Assembly (NCBI RefSeq): GCF_004010055.1
Contig: NZ_RQVT01000061.1
Coordinates: forward strand, 62,001 to 126,000
DNA length: 64,000 nucleotides
Source of the DNA: Psychroflexus aestuariivivens
Lineage (GTDB): Bacteria; Bacteroidota; Bacteroidia; Flavobacteriales; Flavobacteriaceae
Direction of reading: 5' to 3'
Each line of letters begins with the position of its first letter. The first letter of the stretch is position 1. Of this stretch, positions 56,719-64,000 are shown piece after piece. Made by a program: the position numbers and the translations under genes. The notes below the pieces were generated by a model that saw only the letters and a program-made list of their open reading frames with translations, did not search any database and was not told the DNA's origin.

Positions 56719-56982
56719 ATGAATACAAAACTCACTTTGACGATAGAACAAGATATTATCCAAAAGGCTAAAAAATATGCCAAGGATAAAAACAGAAGTT
56801 TATCAGATATAATCGAAAATTATCTAAAGGTTCTTACAAAAGAAGACAAAGCAAAATCCAGTCAAAACAACAATAACACATTAAATCCAGTTGTAAAATC
56901 TTTAAAAGGTTCTTTTAAAATGCCGAAGCAAATGGATTATAAAAAAGACCTTAGAAGCCGATTAGAAGAAAAGTATTTATAA
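56719..56982 (+). CDS. DUF6364-type antitoxin (ribbon-helix-helix-like)
   Basis: An 87-residue protein resembling DUF6364 antitoxins. The N-terminus MNTKLTLTIEQDIIQKAKKY, then KDKNRSLSDIIENYL, fits a ribbon-helix-helix DNA-binding fold. The C-terminus is Lys/Ser/Asn-rich and disordered-looking, as in antitoxin tails that wrap the toxin. Its stop codon TAA overlaps the start of the PIN gene by one base, which suggests coupled expression. Confidence 0.85.
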   Translation: MNTKLTLTIEQDIIQKAKKYAKDKNRSLSDIIENYLKVLTKEDKAKSSQNNNNTLNPVVKSLKGSFKMPKQMDYKKDLRSRLEEKYL

Positions 56983-57404
56983 TGGACAAAGTTCTAATCG
57001 ACATCGATGTAATACTGGATTTCTTTTTTGATCGTAAACCTTTTTCAGAATTTGCTGCTGAAATTTTGAATCGCTGTGAAGAGAAAACAATTATAGGATT
57101 TACCACACCAGTTATAATCTGCAATGTTTATTACTTATTACGAAAAACTGCAAGACATGAATTGGTTATAGAGAAAATCAAACAGCTTTTAAGCATAATT
57201 GAAATCACAGAAATAAATAAAATAGTTGTTTTAGATGCACTCAATTCTGAATTTAAAGATTTTGAAGATGCAATACAAAATTTTTCTGCAATTCAAAATG
57301 GAGAAATTGATGTTATTCTCACCAGAAATATAAAAGACTTTAAAAAAAGTGGTTTAGCAGTTTTGACACCAGAAACATATTTGAAAGGAAAAAACAACCA
57401 CTAA
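56982..57404 (+). CDS. PIN-domain toxin (VapC-like ribonuclease)
   Basis: A 140-residue PIN-domain protein, a predicted RNase toxin. The N-terminal acidic residues are in IDIDVILDFFFDRKPF. FEDAIQNFSAIQNGEIDVI and ILTRNIKDFKKSG supply the second cluster of acidic residues and the TRN signature. It pairs with the preceding antitoxin. It is convergent with the large barrel gene and 16 bases from it. Confidence 0.9.
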   Translation: MDKVLIDIDVILDFFFDRKPFSEFAAEILNRCEEKTIIGFTTPVIICNVYYLLRKTARHELVIEKIKQLLSIIEITEINKIVVLDALNSEFKDFEDAIQNFSAIQNGEIDVILTRNIKDFKKSGLAVLTPETYLKGKNNH

Positions 57405-57420
57405 AACTATAACTTTCTTT

Positions 57421-60400
57421 TTAAAAATAAGCTCTTAATTGTACACTTCCTGTATGAATTGTACTGGTTTCTTCACTTTTTCTACCAAAATAAGTCAGAT
57501 TCAAGTCTAGAAAAGACGTAATTCTTTGTTGCAAAAAAAGCGACCAAGTGAAATTGTCATTCGGTTGCAAACCCTCCAGCATTTGGTAAGCTACCGGAGA
57601 AAGCGTGCTGCCTTCAAAATCATTTTTAATATAGTTTGCTTCACCAGAAATACTATATTTTTCGCCATTATTCAATGTAAAAGACAAGCCGAGTTTTTGC
57701 TGAGCCAAAGATTCCATATCGCCCAACTGGTTGTCTTGTGTGGACAGATTGTAAAATACATCAAAACGTTTATTATTCATCAAATATGAAATTTTAGGGT
57801 TGAAATTGACACCTTCAATCTCAAAATTTCTGTTTTCAAATTGGTCTGAAAAACTTTCTGAAGTGTTGAAGTCTTGCGTCAATGTAACCAACCAACTTTC
57901 CTTGAATTTATGTATAAATTTCAGCTCATGAAGTTGCGATTTGCTCTCTTGAATGCCCAAAACCGACAAATTTCGAGCTGAATTGGTAGTAAAATTATAA
58001 GAAGTTGTGAATTTCTGTAAACTTCTATTGAAAAAAATCACATTTCTAAAAGTATTATTTTCACCCAAAACTTCATTTTCATTACCACCAAAAGGATTCA
58101 AGTTCAATTCGTTACCATCTTTTCTGATTTTACGATCTATAGAAACAGAGGTTTGATTGTAAAACTTAGACATAAATTTCTTTAAACCTTCTTCATTTTG
58201 CCAAGATTGAAAGCTAAGCGTCATTTGCTGACTGAATCGAGTTTGATTGGTTCTGACAAAAATTTGATTCGGCAATAAAGTTCTGAGAAAAGTGGCTTCA
58301 TCTTGAAATTGCGCAACTTCAAACTCATTCAACTCTTGAATTCCATTATCGTTATAATCAATCCAGGTGAATTGACCTTGCCCAGGTTCTACTTCTATAT
58401 AGGTGAATTCTTGTTGCGCAATGCTACCACTGTTGGTTTCGTAAGTCGTGTTCAAATTGACAATTCTATCAAACAAATTTTGTGTATAAACCACTCTGGA
58501 ATTCAAGGTAAATTCATCTGAACGATCGTCAGAATCAGGAAATTTTAGATTTCGTAAATTCGCAAAAAGCTTAATTCTGCTTTGTTTCGTATTCAAAATC
58601 TGAGAACGCACAAAGTAATTATTCGAGGTATTTACAGACTTCAATTGATTGTTTCTTAAACTGTCATTTTCACGATATCGGAAACCAACTTCAGCATAGA
58701 CGTCTGTTGAATCGCCTACGCCAGTAAATACTTCATAACTAGAAAAACGCTGTGTTTTTTGAGTGAATTCTTCTGTATCGACTTGAAACTCTTCATTGTC
58801 TTCCATATTGTATTTCAAACCAGTCCAAAACGAGCTAAAATCATAGATTCCAGAAATTTGAGCTCTTGCAAATTCTGAGTTGTAAATATTGGATTCACTT
58901 TTCAAATAACTAGCATTAGCATCTATTCTGAATTTACTATAAATTTGTCTCAAGCTCACATTATGCTTTTCACCAATAAAATCTTCTGTAAATTCCAATC
59001 TTTGGAATCTGTATTCACTATTACTTTCAACATTATTTTGAAAATTAAATCCGCCATCCAAAAGAATTTGATCACCAGTAGGATTGAACAAATTCCAATC
59101 TCTGGTGAATTCAACATTGTAGAGGCGTTCTATACTGGTGAAAGAATCTTCAATAAAATCTAAGTTGCCAAATACAGTAAGTTTTCGAAATTCATTGTCA
59201 GACTGAAAAATTCTTTGGCTCAAATTCAACCTTGTTGCTAAACCTTGGTCATCACCTTGATCAATGTCCGAGAATAGGTTTTCATCATTGTCACTAGCAG
59301 CAATTTCAAACTGAATATCTGTGCTTTGCGAAGGCTGAAATTTTCCATTTAGCATTGCAATTTGGAGTTTTGTTGGCGCAAAAAGTCGAACTACTGGCGC
59401 AAAATTTCCTTGTGGTTGCCCGTTGATTGGCGGGATATATTCATAAATATTGGCAATTGCATTTTGGCTGGAAAGCACATAATTACCCTGATTTGCGCCT
59501 AAATTGGTAAATCTGACATTGAACAATTCATCTTCAGGATCATTCGAAAAGACGAAAATCTCTTCGCCCTGAAAGTTTTCTTTTTTATAAAGAATTCTAT
59601 TTTCAGAATAATCTGCGGGAATGGCACTTTGTGCGAACATTTCTGCTTGATTATCACCAGCTTCTTCCAAAACCTGAACCTGTTCTTCCGATAAACTTTG
59701 CTGAAGTGGTTGGTTTTTCAAATCGTTTTCATTGTATAAAAATCCATTCAATTGTAGATTTTCAGAAATAAAACGAGAGCCAGCGGTGGCGACAATTCGG
59801 GAAAAATTTCGGTCAGAAACTTGATATTCTACAACAATTCGCATTTCTGAAGTAATCGGAAAAGTAGAGTTGAAAATAATTTCGCCCGCATTGTAATCGA
59901 TGATGTAATCTTCATTTTCGCCTCGACTCAAACGTCTGCCATTGACAAACACAGATTCACTTCCAGAGACGATAAGTACAAATAATTCGCCATTTTGTCC
60001 ACGCAATTTGTAAGGTCCTTGATTGCCTTCTTGCGCGGTCAATTCGCTTCTGGTAAATACGCCACGAACCAAAGCGCCAGCAGTATAGATTTCTGTTTGT
60101 CGCTCTGCGTTGCCAACATTTGCAGACAAAAATAATCCTTGTACGCGTTTGGTATAAGACGCAAAAAACGATTGGTTTTCTACTAAATCGATATCACCGG
60201 CACGGATTCGCCATTTTTCAGACTCCAGTTCAATAAAAATTTGATCAAATTCATCCAATTGTTGAGTGTATCCACCAGATTGCGACGGTGCGTTGTCATC
60301 TTGAATAGAGGCTTTCAGTGTAACATTTTCTGAAATTTTACCCGAAATCTGCAAATCCAATTCAGACCTGACCACGGCATTTTGATTATTTCCCACGCTG

Positions 60401-60831
60401 ACTGCTCTAGAAATACTTCCGCTAGTATTCAGACCTTCAAACGGTGTGAATGCTTGGATTTGCTCTTTTTGCTGTAATTGATACAAATTGTCAACATTGC
60501 TATTGGAATTCATAATCAATTTTTCATCTAAGCCGCGATAAGTTTTAGTTAGAAATTCTGGATATTTCCTATAACTAACCTTCAAACTGTCGTGTTCAGC
60601 AATTAATTTTGAGTCTAGAATTAATATACTTTTGGCAAAATCGATTTCATATAAGGTAGAATTAATTGTAGTATTTTGAAGAGTTTCAATTTTGAAATTG
60701 AGTGGTACAATGCTCACTGAGTCTAGCTGAATGCTGTCTTGAGTTTTGATTTTTTTGGAAACAAGATTATCTTGTCCAAATATTAAATTTGTACAGAATA
60801 AAAATACAATACACAAGAAAAGACTTCTCAT
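57421..60831 (-). CDS. Very large outer-membrane beta-barrel protein, unknown function
   Basis: An 1136-residue exported protein with a signal peptide of about 19 residues ending IFGQ. Residues about 90-160 have QKEQIQAFTPFEGLNTSGSI. A conserved segment VSGSESVFVNGRRLSRGEND-like (about 288-310), followed by DYNAGEIIFNSTFPIT, is shared with large Bacteroidota outer-membrane proteins, including SprA relatives. The rest alternates hydrophobic and polar residues, as in a barrel, and ends with an aromatic residue (VQLRAYF). It is much smaller than SprA (about 2400 residues). I do not assign a function, and it has no type IX sorting tail. Confidence 0.75.
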   Translation of the reverse strand: MRSLFLCIVFLFCTNLIFGQDNLVSKKIKTQDSIQLDSVSIVPLNFKIETLQNTTINSTLYEIDFAKSILILDSKLIAEHDSLKVSYRKYPEFLTKTYRGLDEKLIMNSNSNVDNLYQLQQKEQIQAFTPFEGLNTSGSISRAVSVGNNQNAVVRSELDLQISGKISENVTLKASIQDDNAPSQSGGYTQQLDEFDQIFIELESEKWRIRAGDIDLVENQSFFASYTKRVQGLFLSANVGNAERQTEIYTAGALVRGVFTRSELTAQEGNQGPYKLRGQNGELFVLIVSGSESVFVNGRRLSRGENEDYIIDYNAGEIIFNSTFPITSEMRIVVEYQVSDRNFSRIVATAGSRFISENLQLNGFLYNENDLKNQPLQQSLSEEQVQVLEEAGDNQAEMFAQSAIPADYSENRILYKKENFQGEEIFVFSNDPEDELFNVRFTNLGANQGNYVLSSQNAIANIYEYIPPINGQPQGNFAPVVRLFAPTKLQIAMLNGKFQPSQSTDIQFEIAASDNDENLFSDIDQGDDQGLATRLNLSQRIFQSDNEFRKLTVFGNLDFIEDSFTSIERLYNVEFTRDWNLFNPTGDQILLDGGFNFQNNVESNSEYRFQRLEFTEDFIGEKHNVSLRQIYSKFRIDANASYLKSESNIYNSEFARAQISGIYDFSSFWTGLKYNMEDNEEFQVDTEEFTQKTQRFSSYEVFTGVGDSTDVYAEVGFRYRENDSLRNNQLKSVNTSNNYFVRSQILNTKQSRIKLFANLRNLKFPDSDDRSDEFTLNSRVVYTQNLFDRIVNLNTTYETNSGSIAQQEFTYIEVEPGQGQFTWIDYNDNGIQELNEFEVAQFQDEATFLRTLLPNQIFVRTNQTRFSQQMTLSFQSWQNEEGLKKFMSKFYNQTSVSIDRKIRKDGNELNLNPFGGNENEVLGENNTFRNVIFFNRSLQKFTTSYNFTTNSARNLSVLGIQESKSQLHELKFIHKFKESWLVTLTQDFNTSESFSDQFENRNFEIEGVNFNPKISYLMNNKRFDVFYNLSTQDNQLGDMESLAQQKLGLSFTLNNGEKYSISGEANYIKNDFEGSTLSPVAYQMLEGLQPNDNFTWSLFLQQRITSFLDLNLTYFGRKSEETSTIHTGSVQLRAYF

Positions 60832-60925
60832 GGTTGTAAAACTAATGCATTAAACAAATATTTTAACTGGAAATAAAAAACTTGAATAAAGTTATAATGA
60901 AATATTAAGAAGTTTATAAAAACAC

Positions 60926-61003
60926 AAAGCCTCAGATATTGAATCTGAGGCTTTGCTAATTAACCAATCTATTATGAAAAACTTCATCCTGACACAAATA
61001 TAA
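60926..61003 (-). ncRNA. Candidate small RNA with own promoter and terminator
   Basis: On the minus strand, TATATTTG at 61003-60996 matches TAnnTTTG. A transcript from about 60992 would run through a short unstructured stretch into a perfect 13-bp hairpin at 60956-60926 (CAAAGCCTCAGAT, five-base loop, ATCTGAGGCTTTG), then GTTTTTAT. That gives about 70 nucleotides with no gene. Alternatively the hairpin ends nothing but separates transcripts, and the plus strand holds a nine-codon relic (MKNFILTQI) of a secreted-protein start. Confidence 0.4.
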
Positions 61004-61071
61004 AACTTATATCGAGTTTACAAAACACTTTTAATATTAATTTTTTACTAAATTTAAAAGTTTAAATTATT

Positions 61072-61404
61072 TCACTGATTCACAGCAGGTTCCCAAAGAT
61101 GATTTTTGAAATTGATAATTTTGTCATCTATTATTTTCAAACCTTCTTCTTCCAAAAGTCTTTGCATGGTATTATTTCCAGGAAAATGATGTTTTCCAGT
61201 AAGAATACCATTTCTGTTAACTACGCGATGAGCAGGCAAATCGTTTTCCATTTTTACACACGCATTCATAGCATAACCGACAGTTCTAGCACTCTTTGGT
61301 GCACCAATAGATTTAGCAATCGCACCGTAAGTTGTGACTTTTCCTTTTGGAATTTCTTCAACAATTTTATAGACTCGACTAAAAAAATCTTGCTCTTCTG
61401 ACAT
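61072..61404 (-). CDS. Alkyltransferase-like (ATL) protein, MGMT family
   Basis: A 110-residue DNA-repair protein related to O6-alkylguanine-DNA alkyltransferase. The core is GKVTTYGAIA, SARTVGYAMNA with the nucleotide-flipping Arg40, and DLPAHRVVNRNG. The catalytic motif PCHRV of true MGMT reads PAHRV (Ala58 replaces Cys), so it cannot accept alkyl groups. ATL proteins instead bind the lesion and recruit nucleotide excision repair. Its start is flush with the stop of the LysE gene, so it belongs to the trmB operon. Confidence 0.88.
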   Translation of the reverse strand: MSEEQDFFSRVYKIVEEIPKGKVTTYGAIAKSIGAPKSARTVGYAMNACVKMENDLPAHRVVNRNGILTGKHHFPGNNTMQRLLEEEGLKIIDDKIINFKNHLWEPAVNQ

Positions 61405-62022
61405 TTAATTTATTCTAAACAAAGCTATTATAATAAGTACAAGCATCAGTAATGCCATAAAATAATTGGAATATTTTTTAAAAACCGCAGTTTTGGTTTG
61501 TATTCGCATAAAAAATAGAACGTACAAATATAAGGTCATAAATGTGCCAAGTGCAGCAGAAATAGCAAAACAAACATCATGAACTAATGAAAAACTAAGT
61601 TGATATTTTGTACTTAATAATGTGCTAATCAATACAAAATAAGGAATTGGAAATACATTGAGTGCTGAAATTAGCATACCACTAAAAAAGCTCTTAGCTG
61701 AAGTTTTCTTTTTAATTGTTTTGTGAGTTTGCTTCCGATGAGCAGAAAGAAGAAAATATATCATTAGTAATAGCAAAATCACCACACCAGTCCGCAATAA
61801 CATTGTCTTGACGTAAGGATGTGAAAAAATATATTTTGCCAACAAAACAGCTAGGAATGCTTGCAAGAAAACGATAATAGTCGCACCAACAGCCATCATT
61901 AAACCGTTTTTACGACCTTTTTCAATACAAGCTTTCGCCACGCTCATATTGACTAGACCAGGTGGAATGACACCTGCAAAAGCTGCAGCAAAAGTTAGCA
62001 GATATATTTGTGCTTCATCCAA
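61405..62022 (-). CDS. LysE/RhtB-family transporter (TTG start)
   Basis: A 205-residue six-segment membrane protein of the LysE type, which export amino acids or related small molecules. It shows FAAAFAGVIPPGLVNMSVAK (membrane segment 1) and NGLMMAVGATIIVFL. No ATG opens the frame. The only upstream start is TTG at 62022-62020, three bases after the trmB stop codon and in the same frame. Readthrough of that stop would fuse it to TrmB, but a separate TTG start is simpler. Confidence 0.82.
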   Translation of the reverse strand: MDEAQIYLLTFAAAFAGVIPPGLVNMSVAKACIEKGRKNGLMMAVGATIIVFLQAFLAVLLAKYIFSHPYVKTMLLRTGVVILLLLMIYFLLSAHRKQTHKTIKKKTSAKSFFSGMLISALNVFPIPYFVLISTLLSTKYQLSFSLVHDVCFAISAALGTFMTLYLYVLFFMRIQTKTAVFKKYSNYFMALLMLVLIIIALFRIN

Positions 62023-62025
62023 ATC

Positions 62026-62703
62026 TTATATTTTTAGTCTAAATTTTGTATAAGTAATTGACTTTCCTTCTTTCAAATATTGTGATTCATAAAAGGTTTG
62101 AATATTTACCACAACTTCTGGCGCTTGGTGATTTACATAAATATCATGATGTGCATAGATGATCTCGTAGCCTAAACCTTCCAAAATCCCGAGGGTGTAA
62201 CCATGCATAAACTCACTATCAGTTTTGAGATGAATCAAGCCATCTGGTTTTAAGACTTGCTTGTATTTCTTAAGAAATTCGGGATTGGTCATTCTGTGTT
62301 TGGTTCGTTTCCATTTTATTTGCGGATCGGGAAAAGTAATCCAAATCTCATCTACTTCTCCTTCACCAAAAATTTGATCTACAAGTTCAATTTGTGTCCT
62401 TAGAAATGCTGCGTTAGTAATGTTTTCTTCCAAAGCAGTTTTTGCGCCACGCCAAAATCTAGCACCTTTGATATCTATTCCTAAGAAATTAGAATCAGGA
62501 TATCTTTTTGCCAAACCAACGGTGTATTCACCTTTCCCACAGCCTAATTCTAAAATTAGCGGTTTTTCATTTTTAAAAAAATCTTGCTTCCAACGATTTT
62601 TATATTTAAATGTATCGTCAACGATTTCGGCCCGTTCTGGTTGAACAACATTTGGGAAATCTTCGTTTTCTTTAAATCTTTTGAGTTTATTCTTACTACC
62701 CAC
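62026..62703 (-). CDS. trmB: tRNA (guanine-N7-)-methyltransferase
   Basis: A 225-residue SAM-dependent enzyme that makes m7G46 in tRNA. The SAM motif is LILELGCGKGEYTVGLAKR, and the RNA-site motif is ITFPDPQIKWKRTKHRMTN. The start is GTG at 62703, because the conserved N-terminus MGSKNKLKRF begins exactly there. A hairpin of six base pairs (TTGCGT/ACGCAA) lies 36 bases upstream, with no strong T run. Confidence 0.95.
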   Translation of the reverse strand: MGSKNKLKRFKENEDFPNVVQPERAEIVDDTFKYKNRWKQDFFKNEKPLILELGCGKGEYTVGLAKRYPDSNFLGIDIKGARFWRGAKTALEENITNAAFLRTQIELVDQIFGEGEVDEIWITFPDPQIKWKRTKHRMTNPEFLKKYKQVLKPDGLIHLKTDSEFMHGYTLGILEGLGYEIIYAHHDIYVNHQAPEVVVNIQTFYESQYLKEGKSITYTKFRLKI

Positions 62704-62803
62704 AGCAATTATAATATTTAAATAAAATTAACTAAAATTTGCGTTCAAGCAAAGACGCAACACTAATCTAAAGCTTGGTAACCATTAAAACATAGTGTAA
62801 GAT

Positions 62804-63532
62804 CTATTTTACCTTTTTGAAAATCAAAGTCTGAATTTCGTTAATATCTTCATCCATATATTCTACAGAAAAGTCTCCATTCGGATTGAAATAGGCTGCA
62901 CCATCAAAGCTTCTTGAATTGAATATAAAAGTGCCTTTGTCAGCATTTTTAAGTTCTGCATAATTGGTTTTTCCTTCGTCGGCTAGAAGTTTAAAACCAG
63001 ATTTGGTTTTAATTAACCAATACTCTTCTCCTCCAAATTTATAAATTATTTTATTGGGATATAAATTTTCAGATTTTTCTGAAGAATCCGAATTCATCTT
63101 TAGTGCTTTATCAAATTTATAATTCAATTTTGAGAATGAATTAAAGGCATCTTTCAAAGCTTCTTGATAGGCTTCTTTAAAAGATTTTTTTCTACTAACT
63201 CCTTCTTCAGTTTCAAATACAACTTTACCAAAGCAATCTTTAAGTTTTACAATTACTTTTTTACTGAGAAAGGAATTCATTTCGTTTACCTCAGCAGTCA
63301 ATGCTTGACAAGGGTTTCTTTGTAGCTGAAGTGGCTTATCTTCAACATCCATAAACACTTCAAAACCTTCATCTTGAAGTAAAACGCGAGTTAACACATT
63401 GAGTTGAAATTGATTTTGCTCCGATTGAAAATCATATTTCATCGGTACGATTACATATTTATATTCATTGACTTCTTGAGCCATGATTGACATTGAAGCT
63501 AAAATAATAAATATTGATAGTGCTTTTTTCAT
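62804..63532 (-). CDS. Exported protein of unknown function
   Basis: A 242-residue secreted protein. The signal peptide of about 18 residues ends SIMAQ. The body has YVIVPMKYDFQSEQNQFQLN near the N-terminus, a long helical segment (FKEAYQEALKDAFNSFSKLN, about 121-140), a Ser-rich linker and a beta-rich C-terminus (GAAYFNPNGDFSVEYMDED). I recognise no named domain. It starts one base after the HAD hydrolase stop, so the two are co-transcribed. Confidence 0.7.
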   Translation of the reverse strand: MKKALSIFIILASMSIMAQEVNEYKYVIVPMKYDFQSEQNQFQLNVLTRVLLQDEGFEVFMDVEDKPLQLQRNPCQALTAEVNEMNSFLSKKVIVKLKDCFGKVVFETEEGVSRKKSFKEAYQEALKDAFNSFSKLNYKFDKALKMNSDSSEKSENLYPNKIIYKFGGEEYWLIKTKSGFKLLADEGKTNYAELKNADKGTFIFNSRSFDGAAYFNPNGDFSVEYMDEDINEIQTLIFKKVK

Positions 63533-63533
63533 G

Positions 63534-64000
63534 TTATAATATTGTTTTTAAATCTTTGAGATTCTGTACTTGCCAACCTTGGTAATTTTCATCTTTTCCA
63601 AAGAAAATCGCTTCCATGCCAAAAGATTTTGCACCTTGAACATCAGCTTCTAAATTGTCTCCTATCATTATGCTATTGTTTTTAGAAACTTGTGCTGAAT
63701 TCAAAGCAAATTCGAAAATAATTTTGTCAGGCTTTTTGACGCCAGCATCTTCAGATGTTGTTATGGTTTTGAAAAATGTATTGATTTTAGAATTACGAAG
63801 TTTTTTGTGTTGCACTTCTTGAAATCCGTTGGTAATAATGTGTAATTTATATTTATTTGAAAGATAAGCCAAAGTTAATTCTGCATCTGGAAACAGAAAA
63901 TTATGATCTGGCAAATGCTTGATGTAAGCTTCAGATAGAGCTTCTACTAAATTTGAATCTGCTGAAAATTTAAGCACTTCAAAAGCTTCATTTAGCCTAC
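63534..64000 (-). CDS. HAD-family hydrolase (YjjG-like), N-terminus beyond the window
   Basis: The C-terminal part of a haloacid dehalogenase-type phosphatase. The frame continues upstream past 64000 (about RLNEAFEVLKF before the first GTG), so the gene is cut by the window edge. Visible motifs are HIITNGFQEVQHKKL (motif II), VKKPDKIIFEFAL (motif III) and IMIGDNLEADVQGAKSFGME (motif IV). These match YjjG-type noncanonical pyrimidine nucleotidases; the true substrate is uncertain. The nucleophile motif DxD lies outside the window. Confidence 0.85.
   Translation of the reverse strand, partial: RLNEAFEVLKFSADSNLVEALSEAYIKHLPDHNFLFPDAELTLAYLSNKYKLHIITNGFQEVQHKKLRNSKINTFFKTITTSEDAGVKKPDKIIFEFALNSAQVSKNNSIMIGDNLEADVQGAKSFGMEAIFFGKDENYQGWQVQNLKDLKTIL

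Noticed and set aside
62739-62760. Six-pair hairpin TTGCGT/ACGCAA upstream of trmB as a terminator
   Set aside because: Short stem, ten-base loop and no T run after it; not distinguishable from chance.

Overview
The window looks like a chromosome segment of a low-GC Bacteroidota, most likely a Flavobacteriaceae-type (Flavobacteriia) marine or environmental bacterium. The evidence is a SusC/SusD pair, a secreted protease with a type IX secretion sorting tail, Bacteroidota-specific families (DUF4920, DUF2721, DUF2851, DUF6364), A-rich start regions without clear Shine-Dalgarno sequences, and many promoters with the Bacteroidota -7 element TAnnTTTG. I saw no rRNA, tRNA, CRISPR array, prophage or intact insertion sequence.

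Layout. 1-3.6 kb: start of a DUF2851 gene, an SGNH hydrolase, an SDR epimerase and ilvE, which is divergent from a DUF4920 lipoprotein. 3.6-10.1 kb: a complete trpEGDCFBA operon on the minus strand, preceded by an unlisted 18-residue leader peptide with three consecutive Trp codons and a terminator/antiterminator pair. 10.2-11.1 kb: fabD, divergent from trp. 11.2-16.5 kb: azurin-like lipoprotein, gltA, eno and carA on the minus strand, with a fasciclin protein on the plus strand. 16.6-33.5 kb: one long minus-strand translation block, rpsL-rpsG-fusA-rpsJ, then the S10, spc and alpha gene sets down to rpoA-rplQ. tuf is absent between fusA and rpsJ. A terminator with a competing antiterminator lies between rpsJ and rplC, and a hairpin precedes rpsD. 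33.7-35.4 kb: an Omp85-type barrel protein.

35.5-44.3 kb: a type IX-secreted S8 protease, divergent from a four-gene susC-susD-lipoprotein-lipoprotein set, with no carbohydrate-active enzymes. 44.4-48 kb: rlmB, rhomboid protease, rarA and lspA, then a MITE-like imperfect palindrome. 48.1-52.4 kb: a metal locus, with a DtxR/MntR regulator, ZIP transporter and small secreted protein divergent from a ZnuD-like TonB receptor; a DtxR-like box covers the receptor's -7 element. 52.5-64 kb: DUF2721, a secreted unknown, a PaaE-like reductase, an MltD-like transglycosylase with two LysM domains, an antitoxin/PIN toxin pair, a very large outer-membrane barrel, a candidate small RNA, an operon trmB-LysE-ATL, a secreted unknown and a truncated HAD phosphatase.

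Most of the window is housekeeping. The signals most worth following are regulatory: the trp attenuator with an apparently leaderless leader peptide, the riboregulator inside the S10 operon, the perfect 24-bp palindrome on the ilvE promoter, the DtxR-type operator, and the short repeat and candidate RNA elements. No wholly novel multi-gene system was evident.
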